Positions 46,499 through 59,961 of a stretch of DNA of 64,000 bases are shown here, one piece after another. Source of the DNA: Sclerotiophoma versabilis. Taxonomy: Eukaryota > Ascomycota > Dothideomycetes > Pleosporales > Didymellaceae. The notes under the pieces were generated by a model, which was not told where the DNA came from, did not search any database, and worked only from the letters and a program-made list of their open reading frames with translations. The position numbers were made by a program, and so were the translations under genes. Where the stretch lies: contig JAAROD010000014.1 of assembly GCA_012274445.1 (NCBI GenBank), forward strand, positions 1,280,260 to 1,344,259, read 5' to 3'. Within the stretch, counting starts at the first letter, position 1, and every line of letters starts with the position of its first letter.

Positions 46499-47159
46499 TA
46501 TATATAATACCTATTATATATATAAATTAAAAAAGCTAAAAAAGAAATAGTTTATAGCTTCTAGTACTATATATAGAAAATAATAGTATAAGTATAAGAG
46601 TAATATATATAAAATATACTTCTAAAATAAGTATTCTAAGCTATATTTTCTAGGTTTAGATAACTACTAAGAAATAATATATAAATAATTAGTTATTAAT
46701 AGCTTTTACTATAATCTATGTTAGTAGTATTACCTTACTCTAAACTATAAGCTATATAATAGTAGTAAGATTATTTATAAATTTAGTATTATTATTACTT
46801 TTTATTATTATAGTATTTTACTAAGTAATAACTTTAACTTTTATAAACTATTCTATACTAGTACTTATTTCTAAAAACTAATATAAATAGTACTTATAAG
46901 CTTTACTTAAAAGTATAACTTTAATACTTACTTTATATAAAAAGGTTAAAATAGATATATTAGTTTTAATTTCTTAAGTATATTACTACTATAATATTTC
47001 TCTATATTCTAGTACTAGTAAAACTACTAGCTTTAAGTAAAAGATAATATCTTATACTATAAAATTTATTATATAAGCTAAGTAGAGTATTGTATTTTTA
47101 TAAAAGCTCTAAGTATAGGCCTAATAGCTTATTTAGTATATTATTTATACTTTTTATAA
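46499..47159. other. AT-rich RIP-affected spacer with retroelement fragment
   Basis: TA-rich DNA after pogo copy C. 46790-46930 repeats part of 42735-42860. No gene seen. Confidence 0.5.
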
Positions 47160-47440
47160 TATCTAACCTTTTTTTTTTTTTTTTTTTTTCTATAGCCTTT
47201 CTAGCCTTTCTAGCTACTTTTACTAGTTTTTTTTTACTAGTATAATATCTAAACCTTTTTTTTTCTTTAGCCTTTCTAGCCTTTTTAGCTACTTTTACTA
47301 GTTTTTTTTTACTAGTATAATATCTATACCTTTTATAATATCTAAACGTTTTTTTTTCTATTTTCTTTCTAGCCTTTCTAGCTACCTTTACTAGTTTTCT
47401 TTTACTAGTATAATATCTATACTTTTTATAATATTTAACC
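47160..47440. repeat. Minisatellite, about three units of 80-100 bp
   Basis: Each unit has a T-run, then TAGCCTTTCTAGCCTTTCTAGC (slightly varied), CTTTTACTAG, another T-run, and ACTAGTATAATATCTA. Three recognisable units; unit length varies because the T-runs differ. Confidence 0.7.
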
Positions 47441-48146
47441 TTTTTTTTTAGTAGAAAATATCTAGACTTTATAAAAGATAATATTTAAACTATTTTATAA
47501 GTAGAAAAATAACTAAACTTTTTTCTAATATTATAATATTAAAACTTCTTTCTAAATAGAAAATATCTAAACTTATTATTACTAGAAGAATTTCTAAATC
47601 TTTTTTTTTCTATATAGTAAATATTTATACTTTTTCTTTTAGCTTACTTAGTATTTTCTAAAGTAGAAACTACTAGACTTTTTATTTATAATTACTAGAG
47701 TTAGCTTATATTAAAAAATAGTTTATTAAGAATTAAAAGCTAGAATAATTTAACTATACTAAGTAGTAGTAAAACTTATTTCTACTTATACTTTACTTAG
47801 TTTAAATAATTTACTATAGAATTCTAGATATAGAAAACCTATCTTTTATAAACTTTATTACTTTACCTTTTATTCTTATAAGCTAAACCTATCTTTATAT
47901 ATATTTCTATTATATAAAGTACTTATACTAACTAGAAAACCTTTCTTTTTTACTATTTAGTTTAATAAGTATATAATAAAAAAATAATATTTATAAGAAG
48001 TTTAAACCTTTAAAAAGTAAATCTAAAAACTAAAAGAGAATATATACTATATTCTATTTTAATAGAAAAGTATAGTAACTAAAAGTCTATAGGTAGATCT
48101 TTCTCTTCTACTAGACTAATATAGCTAGTAGAGCTAGTATAACTAC

Positions 48147-48900
48147 GTTTTCTTTTTCTTTTTTTTATCTTTATTTTCTAAACCTTCTAGATACTCTAGA
48201 GTTTCTATACTAAAGAAACTAGAACTAGAACTATTAGTAACTATAGTTAAGATACTAGAAAGAAAACTTACTTATTATTTAGCTCTAAGATAGTATATAG
48301 CCTATTACTATTATACTCTTCTAAATCTTCTTTACTAGTAACTAGAGTAACTCTATCTTTTACTCTATTATTATAGTAAGTAATATAGTAGTCTTCTTTT
48401 TTAAAAGAAGTAGCTATAATAATAAAGAATTTAGTATAGCCTAGTTCTAAACCTAAAATAAACTCTTAGTAGAAATACTTTCTATAAAAGTTATACTACT
48501 ATAACTTTCTTATAAATATAGTTTATTAAGCTAGAAAGCTTACTATAGCTAACTAGAAAGCTTAGAAAGCCTACTACTTAATTACTAGCTCTATCTCTTA
48601 TATTATAAATATTCTTTCTAAAGTATAGGTAGATATAGAAGCTATAAAGCTTAGGTTATCTTTTAGAAACCTTTTAGCTATAGTAGTACTATATTTAAGA
48701 TTATTATAACCTTAACTAATACTAGGTATTTATAAAGTATATTAGTTAGCTTTTATAAAGTAGTAGAGTTTATAAATCTTACCTTTACTATTTAGATAGT
48801 ATATTAGTATATATAGTTTTAATATTAAAAAGTAGATAGTAGAATAGTAGTAAAGAATCTAAGAAGAGGTTCTCTTCTATATATATTACTTCTAGCTCTA
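48147..48900 (-). pseudogene. RIP-decayed gene of unknown family
   Basis: A single minus-strand frame stays readable for about 220 codons, with stops that are TAA or TAG in places where CAA, CAG or TGG would be expected. Legible pieces include STTIAKRFLKDNLSFIASIS, EFILGLELGYTKFFIIIATS and KDRVTLVTSKEDLEEYNSNR. A possible intron (GTAAG..AG near 48240-48270) separates a Ser-rich, Lys-rich tail. There are no ATG codons. It lies head-to-head with the larger decayed gene starting near 49500, with a minisatellite between them. I do not recognise the family. Confidence 0.5.
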
Positions 48901-48904
48901 GTAG

Positions 48905-49290
48905 TTCTTAATTATAAGTAGTATAATTACTCTTTTCTTAACTTCTAATTACTAGTAGTAAAATTCTAGATTAAAGTAATTCTTATTTTCTAAGAGTATA
49001 ATTCTAGGTTTCTTAAATTCTAATTACTAGTATAATAATTAAGAATTAACTAATTCTGCTTTTATTAATTTGTAATTACTAGTAGAATAATTAAGAATTA
49101 ACTAATTCTTCTTTATTTAATTCTTAATTACTAGTAATAAAATTAAACAGTAAATAATTCTTCTTTATTTAATTCTTAATTACTAGTAGTAAAATTAAAC
49201 AGTAACTAATTCTTCTTTATTTAATTCTTAATTACTAGTAGTATAATTAGAAATTAAAGTAATTCTTAATTAACTAAACTACTAGTAGGC
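48905..49290. repeat. Minisatellite between two divergent decayed genes
   Basis: Roughly seven units of about 48-60 bp, each containing TTCTAATTACTAGTA (or TTCTTAATTACTAGTAG) followed by AAATTAAACAGTAA or AATTAAGAATTAACTAATTC. The unit is degenerate at the left and more regular to the right. Confidence 0.7.
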
Positions 49291-50043
49291 TTACTAATAG
49301 CTAGAGCTAGAAACCTATATAAGCTTCTCTTTTTTATCTTTAAAGTTCTTCTTTACTTTACTTCTTACTTTATCTTTTACTATAATACTATATCTATAAA
49401 CCTCTACCTACTAAGCTTATTATAAATACCTTAAAAGTAAGTATAACTCTTTACTACTTATATACTACTAATCTATAAATAGATATTCTATAAAATATCT
49501 ATCTAACTAGCTAAGTATACTACATCTACTTTAAACTATACTTCTACTATAGAGCTAGGTTATAACCTATCTTATTATAAAGATTTAGAGCTTTTATTCT
49601 ACTCTAGTACTAGTTACTTAACTAGTATTAATACTACTAGAAGTAGTACTTTAAAAGATATTATAAAGCTATACTTTAAAAAGTATAAACTATTTAACAA
49701 AGATACTAAGATTAAGAAGTTTATAGAAGATATAAAAGACTATAAAATAGCTTCTCTTACTAGGTTTACTACTATAGAAAACTATAAGTATTTCTTTAAA
49801 GAATTACTTCTTATAGAAGAAGGTTATCTATGCCTAGTTAAAAAGTATAATAGTTTACTTAGTACTAGGCAGAGCTTATATCTGTACCTAGAAAAGTATA
49901 AAAAAGATAAAGAAATACCTTTTAATAGTAGTAAAAAAGATTACTATAAGAGTAATATAAAATATAAAGCTTATTTAAGAAGAAAGATTTAATAAACTAC
50001 TTCATTATAAAAGATAATAGTAGTACTACTAAAGCTATAGAGC

Positions 50044-50045
<2 letters not shown>

Positions 50046-50087
<42 letters not shown>
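50046..50087 (+). repeat. (ACT)14 microsatellite
   Basis: Fourteen perfect ACT triplets, which in the decayed frame would code a polythreonine run. Confidence 0.9.
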
Positions 50088-50088
<1 letters not shown>

Positions 50089-52374
50089 TAAGTAACTCTA
50101 ATAGTCTTATTAATAGCTATAGAAAGAAGCTAGAAGAGTTTACTAACTCTACTAATCTAAGCTTTACTTTATTAGAGAATAAAGAGTTATCTTCTACTAT
50201 TAGTAAAACTAAGTTCTATCTCTTTCTTAATAATAAGAACCTTAATAGCTTACTTAAGCTAGTTACTATTCCTATAAAGAAGAGTACTACTATAGAAGAG
50301 AAAGTAGAATATAATCTATTTAAGCTAGTAGAAGAAACTCTATACTCTATAGAACCTCTAGTAGAAAAGCTAAATAGAAGGCTTAGGCAGTAGCTATAAA
50401 TAAAGGTACTAGCTACTAATAAAGAAAAAAATCTAAAAGACTTTAGTCTACTATCTAGTAAGAATATAAAAAGAAAGTACTATAAGTATTTTAGTCTATT
50501 TATAGTCTATCTATATAGAGTTATTAGAAAAAGAGCTAGAGATAAGTCTACTACTATTAAGTAACCTATTATACTCTTTTTAGTAGAGAAGCTAGTAGCT
50601 TCTATAGTAGAGAATATTAAAAACTTTATAGAAGCTAGTAAAGAAAATCTAGAAGATAGTATACTAGATACTCTATTTACTATACTAGTTACTAAAAGTA
50701 AAGAGTATTTAACAGCTATAGTAAATACTCTATTAGAGTAGCCTCTAGTATAAGATAATCTAAAAGAGTATTCTAGCTTTAATAGTTTTATTATTACCTT
50801 TTTAGCTATTAGAAGTATAGATCTAAATACTAGAGTAACTAAAGAAGCTATTAGTATAGAGTAAGATTACTCTTATCTAATTTATATACTTAGGCTATTC
50901 TCTATAGCTATAGTTAATAGTAGATATAATAGGTTAAATAGTAGTAGTAATTCTACTAGCTTAGAAGAGGTCTTTCTAGACTACTATAGTAGAAATTTAA
51001 TATTTAACTTTAGTAATAGCTTTAAAGAATTAACCTCTTTAAGAGCTTATACTAGAGCTATAACTATAAACACCTTAACTAAGCCTAAAATAAGAGATAT
51101 TAGTAGTAATATCTTTATAGTAGATAATTATCTAGAAATAGATATTAAAAGACTAAAGAAGTTCTAAATCTATATAGAAGATACCTTAGAAGAGTTTCTA
51201 TTCTCTAGAATTCTTTATCTTAATCCTAGTAATTTAGATATAGACTTTAATAAGCTAAAAGATAGTATAACTAATACTAGTTCTACCTATAGCTTCTTAG
51301 AAGATACTACTAATAATAGAGATTATAACCTAAAAGACTATAGCTTCTACCTAATAAAAAGACTAGAAGATACTAGCTCTATCCTCTCTAAGTACTTTAT
51401 TAATAGTATTACTAGTACTAGTATAGATTTTAATATCTATAATATAAGAAAGTATTTTAAAGATAGGTAAGAGTTTATTAAACTTTTAGGCCTAGCTTTC
51501 TACTTACTAGCTGCTTATTCTATTAGAGGCACAGAAGTAGAATTACTAAAGTATACTAATAGTCTAGAGTTAGGTCCTAGAAACCTATATATAGATAGTA
51601 TTACTAAGCTTATAAAAGTAGAGATAAGCTATAGTAAGTCTAATAGTATTACTAATAGAAATAATAATATAGTTAGGTTCTTTAGCTCTAAGTTTAGCTA
51701 TCTATTAAAAGTATATATAAGTATAGGAATACCTTTCTATAACTACCTAAACTTTAAGGTATTTAATATAAAGAAGGCTAGCCTCTATTTATTAGAAGTT
51801 AATAATAAGCTTATTACTAGTAAGAAGATATCTAACCTACTTAGTTTTAAAAGCCTAGAGTTTCTAGAGATAAAGCTCTCTATTTCTAGCTATAGATAAG
51901 CTATAAAGTATATTATAATTAATAGATTAAATCTAGATCTAGAAGGTGTATTAGAAGAAGAAGAAGAGAATAATATAGAAGATATTCTATTTAATTACTC
52001 TACTAAAGTAGCACTAGGTAACTATACTAGAGATAGTAATATTCTAGCTAGTAAAACTAGTAGCCTAGAGTAAAGGTCTATAGATTTTACTACTAGAGTC
52101 TTTAATTTTCTAGAGCTTAGTATTAGAACTATAGATAAGAAGCTAGTAGTCTTTAACTCTATAGCTACTAGACTAGAAGACTTTATTATACCTAGAGTAA
52201 AGCCTAGTAAAGAAGAAGAACCTAAGAGTATAGAAGAGCTAATAGAAGATATTAATATTATAAGCTCTAGTAAAGCACCTTCTTCTAGTATTAATAGAGA
52301 AGAGAATATAAGCTATAGTAGTATAGACTCTAATAACTATACTACTCTAAAAGATAACTTTAACTATAGTAATA

Positions 52375-52643
52375 TATTACGTAATTAAGCTGCTTAGTTA
52401 GTTATATAGAGATTAATTAGCCTAGAAAATTAGCTATAAGCTGCTCTAGAGCTAACTAGAAGCTTATTATATTAGTATAATAGTAATAAGCAACCTTAAA
52501 AGTAAGCAGGAGCTTACTTTAGATAGGTTATATAACCTACACAGATTTCCTATGTATATAATAGACAGCTTTTATCTAATCTTAGATAGGCACTAATTAA
52601 ATACTATTAATTACCTAAGTATAGTTCTTTAAGCTTAATTATA
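52375..52643 (+). repeat. 5' LTR of the Copia element
   Basis: 269 bp, same length as the 3' LTR, differing from it by scattered C/T and G/A changes. Preceded by TAATA. Confidence 0.88.
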
Positions 52644-55600
52644 GTTATAAGCCTAGCTTTCTAAGAATAGTAGATCTCTCTGCATACTTAGCTAAATAGA
52701 GCTTATTAGATATAGCTTAACTACTCTAATTAAACCTAAATTCTTAGTAACTATAAATTACTACTATAAGTAAGCTAGTTAACTATAGCTTATAAGCTTA
52801 ATTAACTATCCCTATAGGTACTTTCTAACTAAAGTCTTAAACTAACTAGCCTAATTAGTATATACAGCTTATATAGCACGCTAAGCTGCGTAATATATAG
52901 AATCTAGTTAACCTAGATACTCTAGATACTTCTAATATATATAAAGAAGCTTCTTAGCTACTACTAGGTAGCTTAGGGGATTTCTTTAGAGCTTCTAAAC
53001 AACTAGCAGGAAGCTTAATATTTAATAAGAGGCCTCTAGCACACTTAACCTAAAGTTAATTAATACAGTTAATTAATATACACATGCCTTATAGTACTTT
53101 AACTCTAATAAGTACTAAAGTATATAACTAGAAGCTTACTAAGTATAGAATTAAATTAAGTAAGTAGGCAGCTAGGGCTAAGTACCTTTAGAAGCTATAG
53201 AACTAGGTTAATACTACTATATCTCTATTAATTATATTACTAGTAATAGTACAGCTTATTTTAGGTAATAGTATAACTCTATAATTACTTATCTAGGCTC
53301 TAAGAGAGAAGCTTACTTCTACCTTACTTAGTACTAAGAACTAAGTATAAGCTAAGTATAAAGCTTACTTTAGAGCTACTAAGCAGAGATAAGCTACTTT
53401 ATAAGACTAGTACTAGAAGTAGTTATACTTCTATATAAGAGCTAAGGCTTATAAGCTTATAGAGGTTAATAGAGAGCTTACTATCTAAGACTTCTTAGAT
53501 ATATTAAGCTATAAGATTACCTCTAAATAGGCCTACACTATATACTAAAAGATTATCTTAGATACTATCCTAGGGCTTAAAACACTTACTTTAGACTAAG
53601 TAAGTAGGGTCTTTAGTAGCCTAATGTATAAGTATATAATAAAGGTAGAGAAGAATACTTCTAGTATATTTACTACCTTTAGTAACTACTTAGATATTAC
53701 CTAAAGCACTCCTACTAGTAACTTAAGCTACTTAGCTATAGGTAATAGCTATAAATGCCCCTATAAGAAAAAAAAGAACACCTATAAGTAGAAGGTAACT
53801 AAATACTAAGCACTAGAAATAGTAGTAAAGAGCTTATCTATACCTTCTTACTATCTTAAGAAATTATACTACTAGAATATACTTTAGAAGCTTAACTCTA
53901 ATAACTTTAAGAGCCTAAAGAAGTTAATTAAGTAACTTAGCTAGTACTTATAAGCTCCCTGCGCTATTATAGCAGGCAGTATACCTTAACCTATAAGTAG
54001 AGTACCTAAAGCTAAGTTCCTAGGCAACGTCTAAGCAGCTTTTATTAACCTAAAGATAATAATAAAACTTCTAATAAACTTAGAGATAGAGAAGAAGCTA
54101 GAAGTCTATAACCTTATAGACTTTAATGCCTATTCTCTATTAGAGAGTATAATTTTAGATAATAGAGCTGCTACTTACCTAGTTAACAGCGTAGATAAGC
54201 TTATACCTAGCACCTTTATACTAGCTACCTTAATAGATATAGTAGAAGTAGGTACCTAAGCATTCTTTATTATAGGCTAAAGAGCTTATTTATTTAAGAA
54301 TACTCTCTATAGAAGGCGCAGCCTAAATATAGAAGACCTACTTCTTTAGGACGTTATTATAGTAGAAGAATTCTATATTAATATAATCTTAGAAGCTTAA
54401 TTATAGAAAAAAGGGGTATAGTACCTAGGCCTTAATAGTACTTTCTAAGTTAGTTATATTAAAGATCTAAATAGGAGTATTATATATACTACTCTATAGT
54501 ACACTTATAACCTTACTTTCTTTAAATATAAGCTACTATTATACTACTTTCTAAGCCTATTAAATATAGTAATAATAAAACGCTTATATAACTTATATCC
54601 TAGAAGCTTAATAGAGCAGCTATAGTATACCTAAGCTAGATATCTAGGCCTAGAAGCTCTTTAAGTACTTATACAGCACGTATACAGCATATATATAAGT
54701 AGGATACTCTAAAAGAACTATAAAGTATATATAACTATATATACTAAGTAGCTTATTTTACGCAGACCTTATAAGAAACCTGCTTAGCTATTCTAGAGAA
54801 TTAGATAGGACCTATTTAATATACCTCTAGGTAGAGGTAGTAAACTATAAATACTTTTAATTAAGAAGTACTATAGTAGAAAGCTCTTTATATATATACT
54901 GTAAGAAAAGACTTAAATTAAGATTTTATATACTCTAACTAATTTCTTAAGCTAGGTAGCTACCTAGTATAAGCTCTATATCTGCAAAATAAGCTAGAAT
55001 AATAATACTACTACCTTACTATAGTAAGGGAGCTTTCTATATAAATACTAGGTGCTTAAAGTAGAAATTAATATTAAACAGGTCCTACTATATATATATA
55101 AGCTAAATAGAGCTACTAAAAGAAAAGGCTAAGAGATTATTACTAAGTCTATTAAGATAAGAAGCAGCTTAAACTTACCTAAGAAGCTCTAGCCTAAGGT
55201 AGTTATAGCAGCAGCCTAGCTTTATAATATAAGCCTGTTATATATAAATAAGCTTTAGAGTCTAAATAAGCAGCTTAACTAGTAGTTTATATAATACTTC
55301 TACTAGTACTAACCTAAGCAGGTAAGAGCAGTTACAGCTAATCTAAGACCTAATTAGAGCAGAATATACGTATATAGCTACTATACCTACCCCTTAAATA
55401 GAGAATAAGTAGCTAAGTATAATTAGAGAGGCTTTAAAGTTACTCTAAGAGGCTATATTAGGTATTTAGTAGGCTACTAAGCTACTAATATCTATAGAAT
55501 ATAGGTACTCTAACTTAACTAGGTAATTATAACGCGTAATATAACCTTTAATAAAGAGCTCTTTTATAGCAGAGATAAGTTAGATACTATCTTAGTATTA

Positions 55601-58600
55601 GAAGTAACTACTATAATTAAGATACTCTATAAAACTAGTAAAATTATATATATAAGAAACGTAATTAAGCTCTCTATTATAAAAGAAGAAGATTTATTAC
55701 TTAACTTACCTACTAAGTAATAGCTTAGAGGTAAACTTCTAGAGAGAAGTTAGTTACTAGAAGGCTAGTCTAGTACTAATTAAGCTTCTAAAGATAAGAC
55801 TATATAATTAGTTAGCTTAGCTAGTAAACTAATAGAGATTTGCACAGAGTAATAAGATATAGGTCTACTCTTACCTAATTCTATACCTAAGCCTAATAAT
55901 AAGTAGCTAAGTAATAATCTAAAAGCTCTTTATATAGAGACTCTGTCTAGTAACTTATAGAAAGTATACTCTACTATTAAAGAAAGAAGCTTACTAGTAG
56001 GTATTAAAGATTATAATAATCTACCTATTAGACCTAGCTCTCTAATTATTCTTATACTATCTTAAAAGATAATAGAAGTAGGTTAACTAAGTATAAGAAG
56101 TATAGAAAGGCACAGAGGTACAGGCATAGCTATTAGGTTAAGCTATTAGCTTTATAACTAATAGTATAATAAGCTTAGAAAAGATAATAGAAGAGCTAAT
56201 AGAGTAGGCCTATATACTATAATTAGCTTAATTTAATTAGTAGAGTATTTATAAATACTTAAACCTCTATTTAAGTATATAAAAAGGTATAGAGAGCTTA
56301 GAAGAGACCTAATTACTATATATATAGTTATTAATACCTTAGCCCTATAGGCTAAGAGATTAGTTACTTAAATTAAGCAGCGCATATACTATAATAAGCT
56401 CCCTCTACTCCCTAATAAATAAAAGAAGCTTATATACTACTTACTAAGTACTCTATTTTACTAGGTATATAAGAAAAAGATATTAATACTTATTAAAAAG
56501 TATATATAGAAAGAAATTAACTAACTAAGCAGCTTAAATAGGCCTTTACTACTTAAATAGGTCTTTATATATAAGTTTAACTAAAATAAATACTTTATAA
56601 AATATAAAGCTAGGATTTATATATATAGAAACCTATAGGCTAAGAATTTAATTAAGTTAACCTATACTATAACACTTACTATATAATCTTTTTATACTAT
56701 AGTAGTAATAGCTATATAGTTTAACCTTAAGCTATATTAGTATAATATAGTAGGTATATTTCTTAATATAAGCTGCTAGAACTAGCCTTAGGTACTCTAT
56801 AAGCTGCCTAATAGGTTTAGAAAACCTAATCAGGTAGTCTACTTACTATAAGCTCTATATAAACTATATAATTTACTAGTCTTATAGTATAAAGAACTAT
56901 CTAGTATACTCTAGGCGCTTAGTTTAAAGTTATTAAAGAAAGAGCCTTACTTCTTCTTTAATAATAAGTAAAGAATAGTTCTACTTTTCTATATAGATAA
57001 TATTCTTCTAGTATATTATAGAGATAATTAAGCTACTATAAAGTAGCTAATAAGCTTACTTATAGGTAAATATTAAATTAAAGATTATAGAGCTACTAAA
57101 TAGTTTCTTAGAGTTTAAATTATCTAAGATTAAGCTACTTATACTATTATACTTATGCATAACTTCTATATTAAGAAGCTTACTTCTAAATTTAAGGATA
57201 TAGATAAGGAGTTATTTCTAAGTACCCTCTTTCTAATAACTAAGCTCCCTAGGTATAAGAGAGAAGCTTTAAAATAGAAGATTAAAGCCTATTAGGAGCG
57301 TGTTAGGTCTATTCTATATACAGCTATTATAATCTATCTAGATATAGCTTACGCTATATCTTAACTATTTTATTATCTAACTAACCTAGAAGCTACTTAC
57401 TTTAAGGTAGTAGCTTAGGTTCTTAGCTACTTATATAGGACTAAGCACCTAGGTATAAGGTATAGAGCTTATTCTAGAAGCTAGTTACTTATATATAGTA
57501 ATACCTTATTTACTAATAACAGTTTAACCTATTAATCTTCTTAGAGCTATATTATACAGCTCTTTAAAAGTCTAATTATATAGAAGGTAGCTTAATAAGC
57601 TATAGTAACTACTTTAACTACTAAGGCAGAATTACTAGCTTTAGAGTATATAGCTAAGAAGAGTATAGCTCTAAAATAATTTCTCTATAAACTACAACTT
57701 AACTTAGGTATAGTATAGAAGATCTTTTATAATAACTAGTAGACTATTTAGCTGATAGTTAAAGAGAGTAAGTAACTTACTACCTAGCTACACTATATAG
57801 ATATATAAAATATATAGTTAAAATAAGAGTATACTAAGAGTACCTTTACTATTACCTATATAAAGACTAATAAAATACTAGCTAATAGGCTTATAAAAGC
57901 ACTGCCTAGGCAAGCTTATAAGTACTTTTTAGACTATCTTAACCTATTTAATATATACCTAAATATAGATAGAGAGTAGTATACTAATTAGATAATAGAA
58001 TTAAACTAAGAAAATAAGGTAATTAATAGTAACGTTTTACAGCTAAATAAGCAGCTTAATAGGTAATAACAAGCTTATTATAGGTTAGGATAAGTTATAT
58101 AAGTTATAGTTCTATAAATAAAAGCTTATTAATAGAGAAATAAAAGATTAATTTCTTAACTAACTAGAGAGGACACTTCTCTCTCTAGAGAAAAACCTAG
58201 GCTAAGCTTACTAAACTACTAGAGGCAGCTTATTAGAGCGTACTACTAGTAGCTAATAAGCTTAACCTCTAAACTACCTCTACTAGAGAATCTAGGGCCT
58301 CTATATATTAATCTTACTATTATTAAGAAGCCTCTTTATTACCTAGTAGGTAACGCGCAGCTTAGTTACGCGCTATAAGCTTATTAGCTACTAAAGATAA
58401 ATTATAAGTAGGAATAAGTTACTTATACTAGTAGTAACTCTACTATTAAGCCTAAGCTTATTATACAGCTTAACTCTAATAGGCTTAAGAGGGGTAGAAC
58501 TAAGAATAAGCTATTAGACTACTATTTATAAGCTTATTTTTAGAGATTACCTATAGCTTATAGTATAAGTACCTAGCAGTATAGTAAAAATACCTCTTAG

Positions 58601-59692
58601 CCTATTAGCTACTTAGCTAATTATAGTAAAGAGCAGCTGTGCTGCTTATTAGTAGCGTAGCTATATAACCTCTATAGGGGGTAGTGTAGAAGGCGCCTTT
58701 CTAGTAGAGAATAGAAATAGTAGAGTTATTATTATTATTACTACTACTAGTGCTAGTACTAGTAGTAGTTATAGTAGTAGAGATAGAGTTAGAGACCCTA
58801 ACAGAGCCTCTAGGGCCAGCAGAAGAAGCTTAGTTAGCTAAAGCTAAGCTAGCTAGGTAAGTAAGTAGCTTATAGGTAGTAGTAGTAGTGCAGATAGAGG
58901 TAAGGTAGGTAGTAATAGTAGTAGTAGTGCGTGCTTTATACTAGGCTTTTAATTGTTTCTAAATAAAAGTTAGCTAAAAGTTTAAAAAGAGCTATAGAAA
59001 AACTAAAGAGAAGCTTATTTAAACGCTGCCTAACTACTATAAGATATAAAAAGAACCTCTAATTAAACTAATTAAGCTAAAAGACTAATAAATAAGTAAA
59101 TAAGGCACTAATAAGTTACTTAAAACGTAATTTAGGTATACTTATAGCTATTTTAGATATAAACTTAGAGATTATTAAAATAGAAGAGGGTACCTACTTA
59201 TATAGCTAATAGAGCTAGTAAAGGTTAAGCCTATAGCGCGTAACCTTTACTGCAGATACTAGCCTTTAGCTGCTACCTAGTTAGCTATCTAAATTATTTA
59301 CTATAACTCTTACTACGCTAGAAACAAGCTTAAAACTAACTATTTAGACGCTTATTTAGCTCTGCTACTAAAGAAGGTACTACTAACTAAGCCTAGAAGC
59401 AACCTACACGCAATTAAGCAGCTTAGATAGAGTAAAAAACCTATAAATAAGCTACCTGCTAGACTATAAGAAGCTCTTTTAGCTATAGTACTATAGTACT
59501 AAGGTATAGGAGAATATAAGATAGAATTAAAGGACTAAAGATATTTAAAAAGATTAACTAAGAGGTAACTTAGGTACTTAGACTCCTGTTTAACTCTATA
59601 TTTTAGACCTATACTACTAGAAAACTACTAAATAAGCTACTTAACTATAATTTAGCTACTCTCTTATTAAATTAGAGAATAACTAAGAGGTA

Positions 59693-59961
59693 TATTATAT
59701 AATTAAGCTACTTAGTTAGTTATATAGAGATTAATTAGCCTAGAGAATTAGCTATAAGCTGCTTTAGAGCTAACTAGAAGCTTATTATATTAGTATAATA
59801 GTAATAAGTAACTCTAATAGTAAGTAGAAGCTTACTTTAAATAGGTTATATAACCTACACAGATTTCCTATATATATAATAGATAGCTTTTATCTAATCT
59901 TAAATAGGCACTAATTAAATACTATTAATTACTTAAGTATAGTTCTTTAAGCTTAATTATA
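59693..59961 (+). repeat. 3' LTR of the Copia element
   Basis: 269 bp, followed by TAATA, which matches the sequence before the 5' LTR. Confidence 0.88.

Larger units (their letters stand above)
52375..59961 (+). mobile_element. Copia-type LTR retrotransposon, full length, RIP-inactivated
   Basis: 7587 bp with 269-bp LTRs at 52375-52643 and 59693-59961, bounded by identical 5-bp duplications TAATA (52370-52374 and 59962-59966). LTR ends are TA...TA, as TG...CA would become under RIP. The pol order is that of Copia: protease (about 54146-54200, SIILDNRAAT in place of a D-S/T-G-A motif), integrase (about 54600-55150), reverse transcriptase (56978-57015, FYIDNILLVY in place of YVDD) and RNase H (about 57610-57900, TTKAELLALEY). 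Stops occur at almost every former Gln. 58030-59690 is an unusually long stretch after pol without recognisable coding. The LTRs differ only at scattered transitions. Confidence 0.88.

Noticed and set aside
47160..49290. Tandem arrays considered as CRISPR or centromeric repeats
   Set aside because: The units are degenerate minisatellites in a eukaryotic subtelomere, without spacer structure, cas genes or centromere-scale length.
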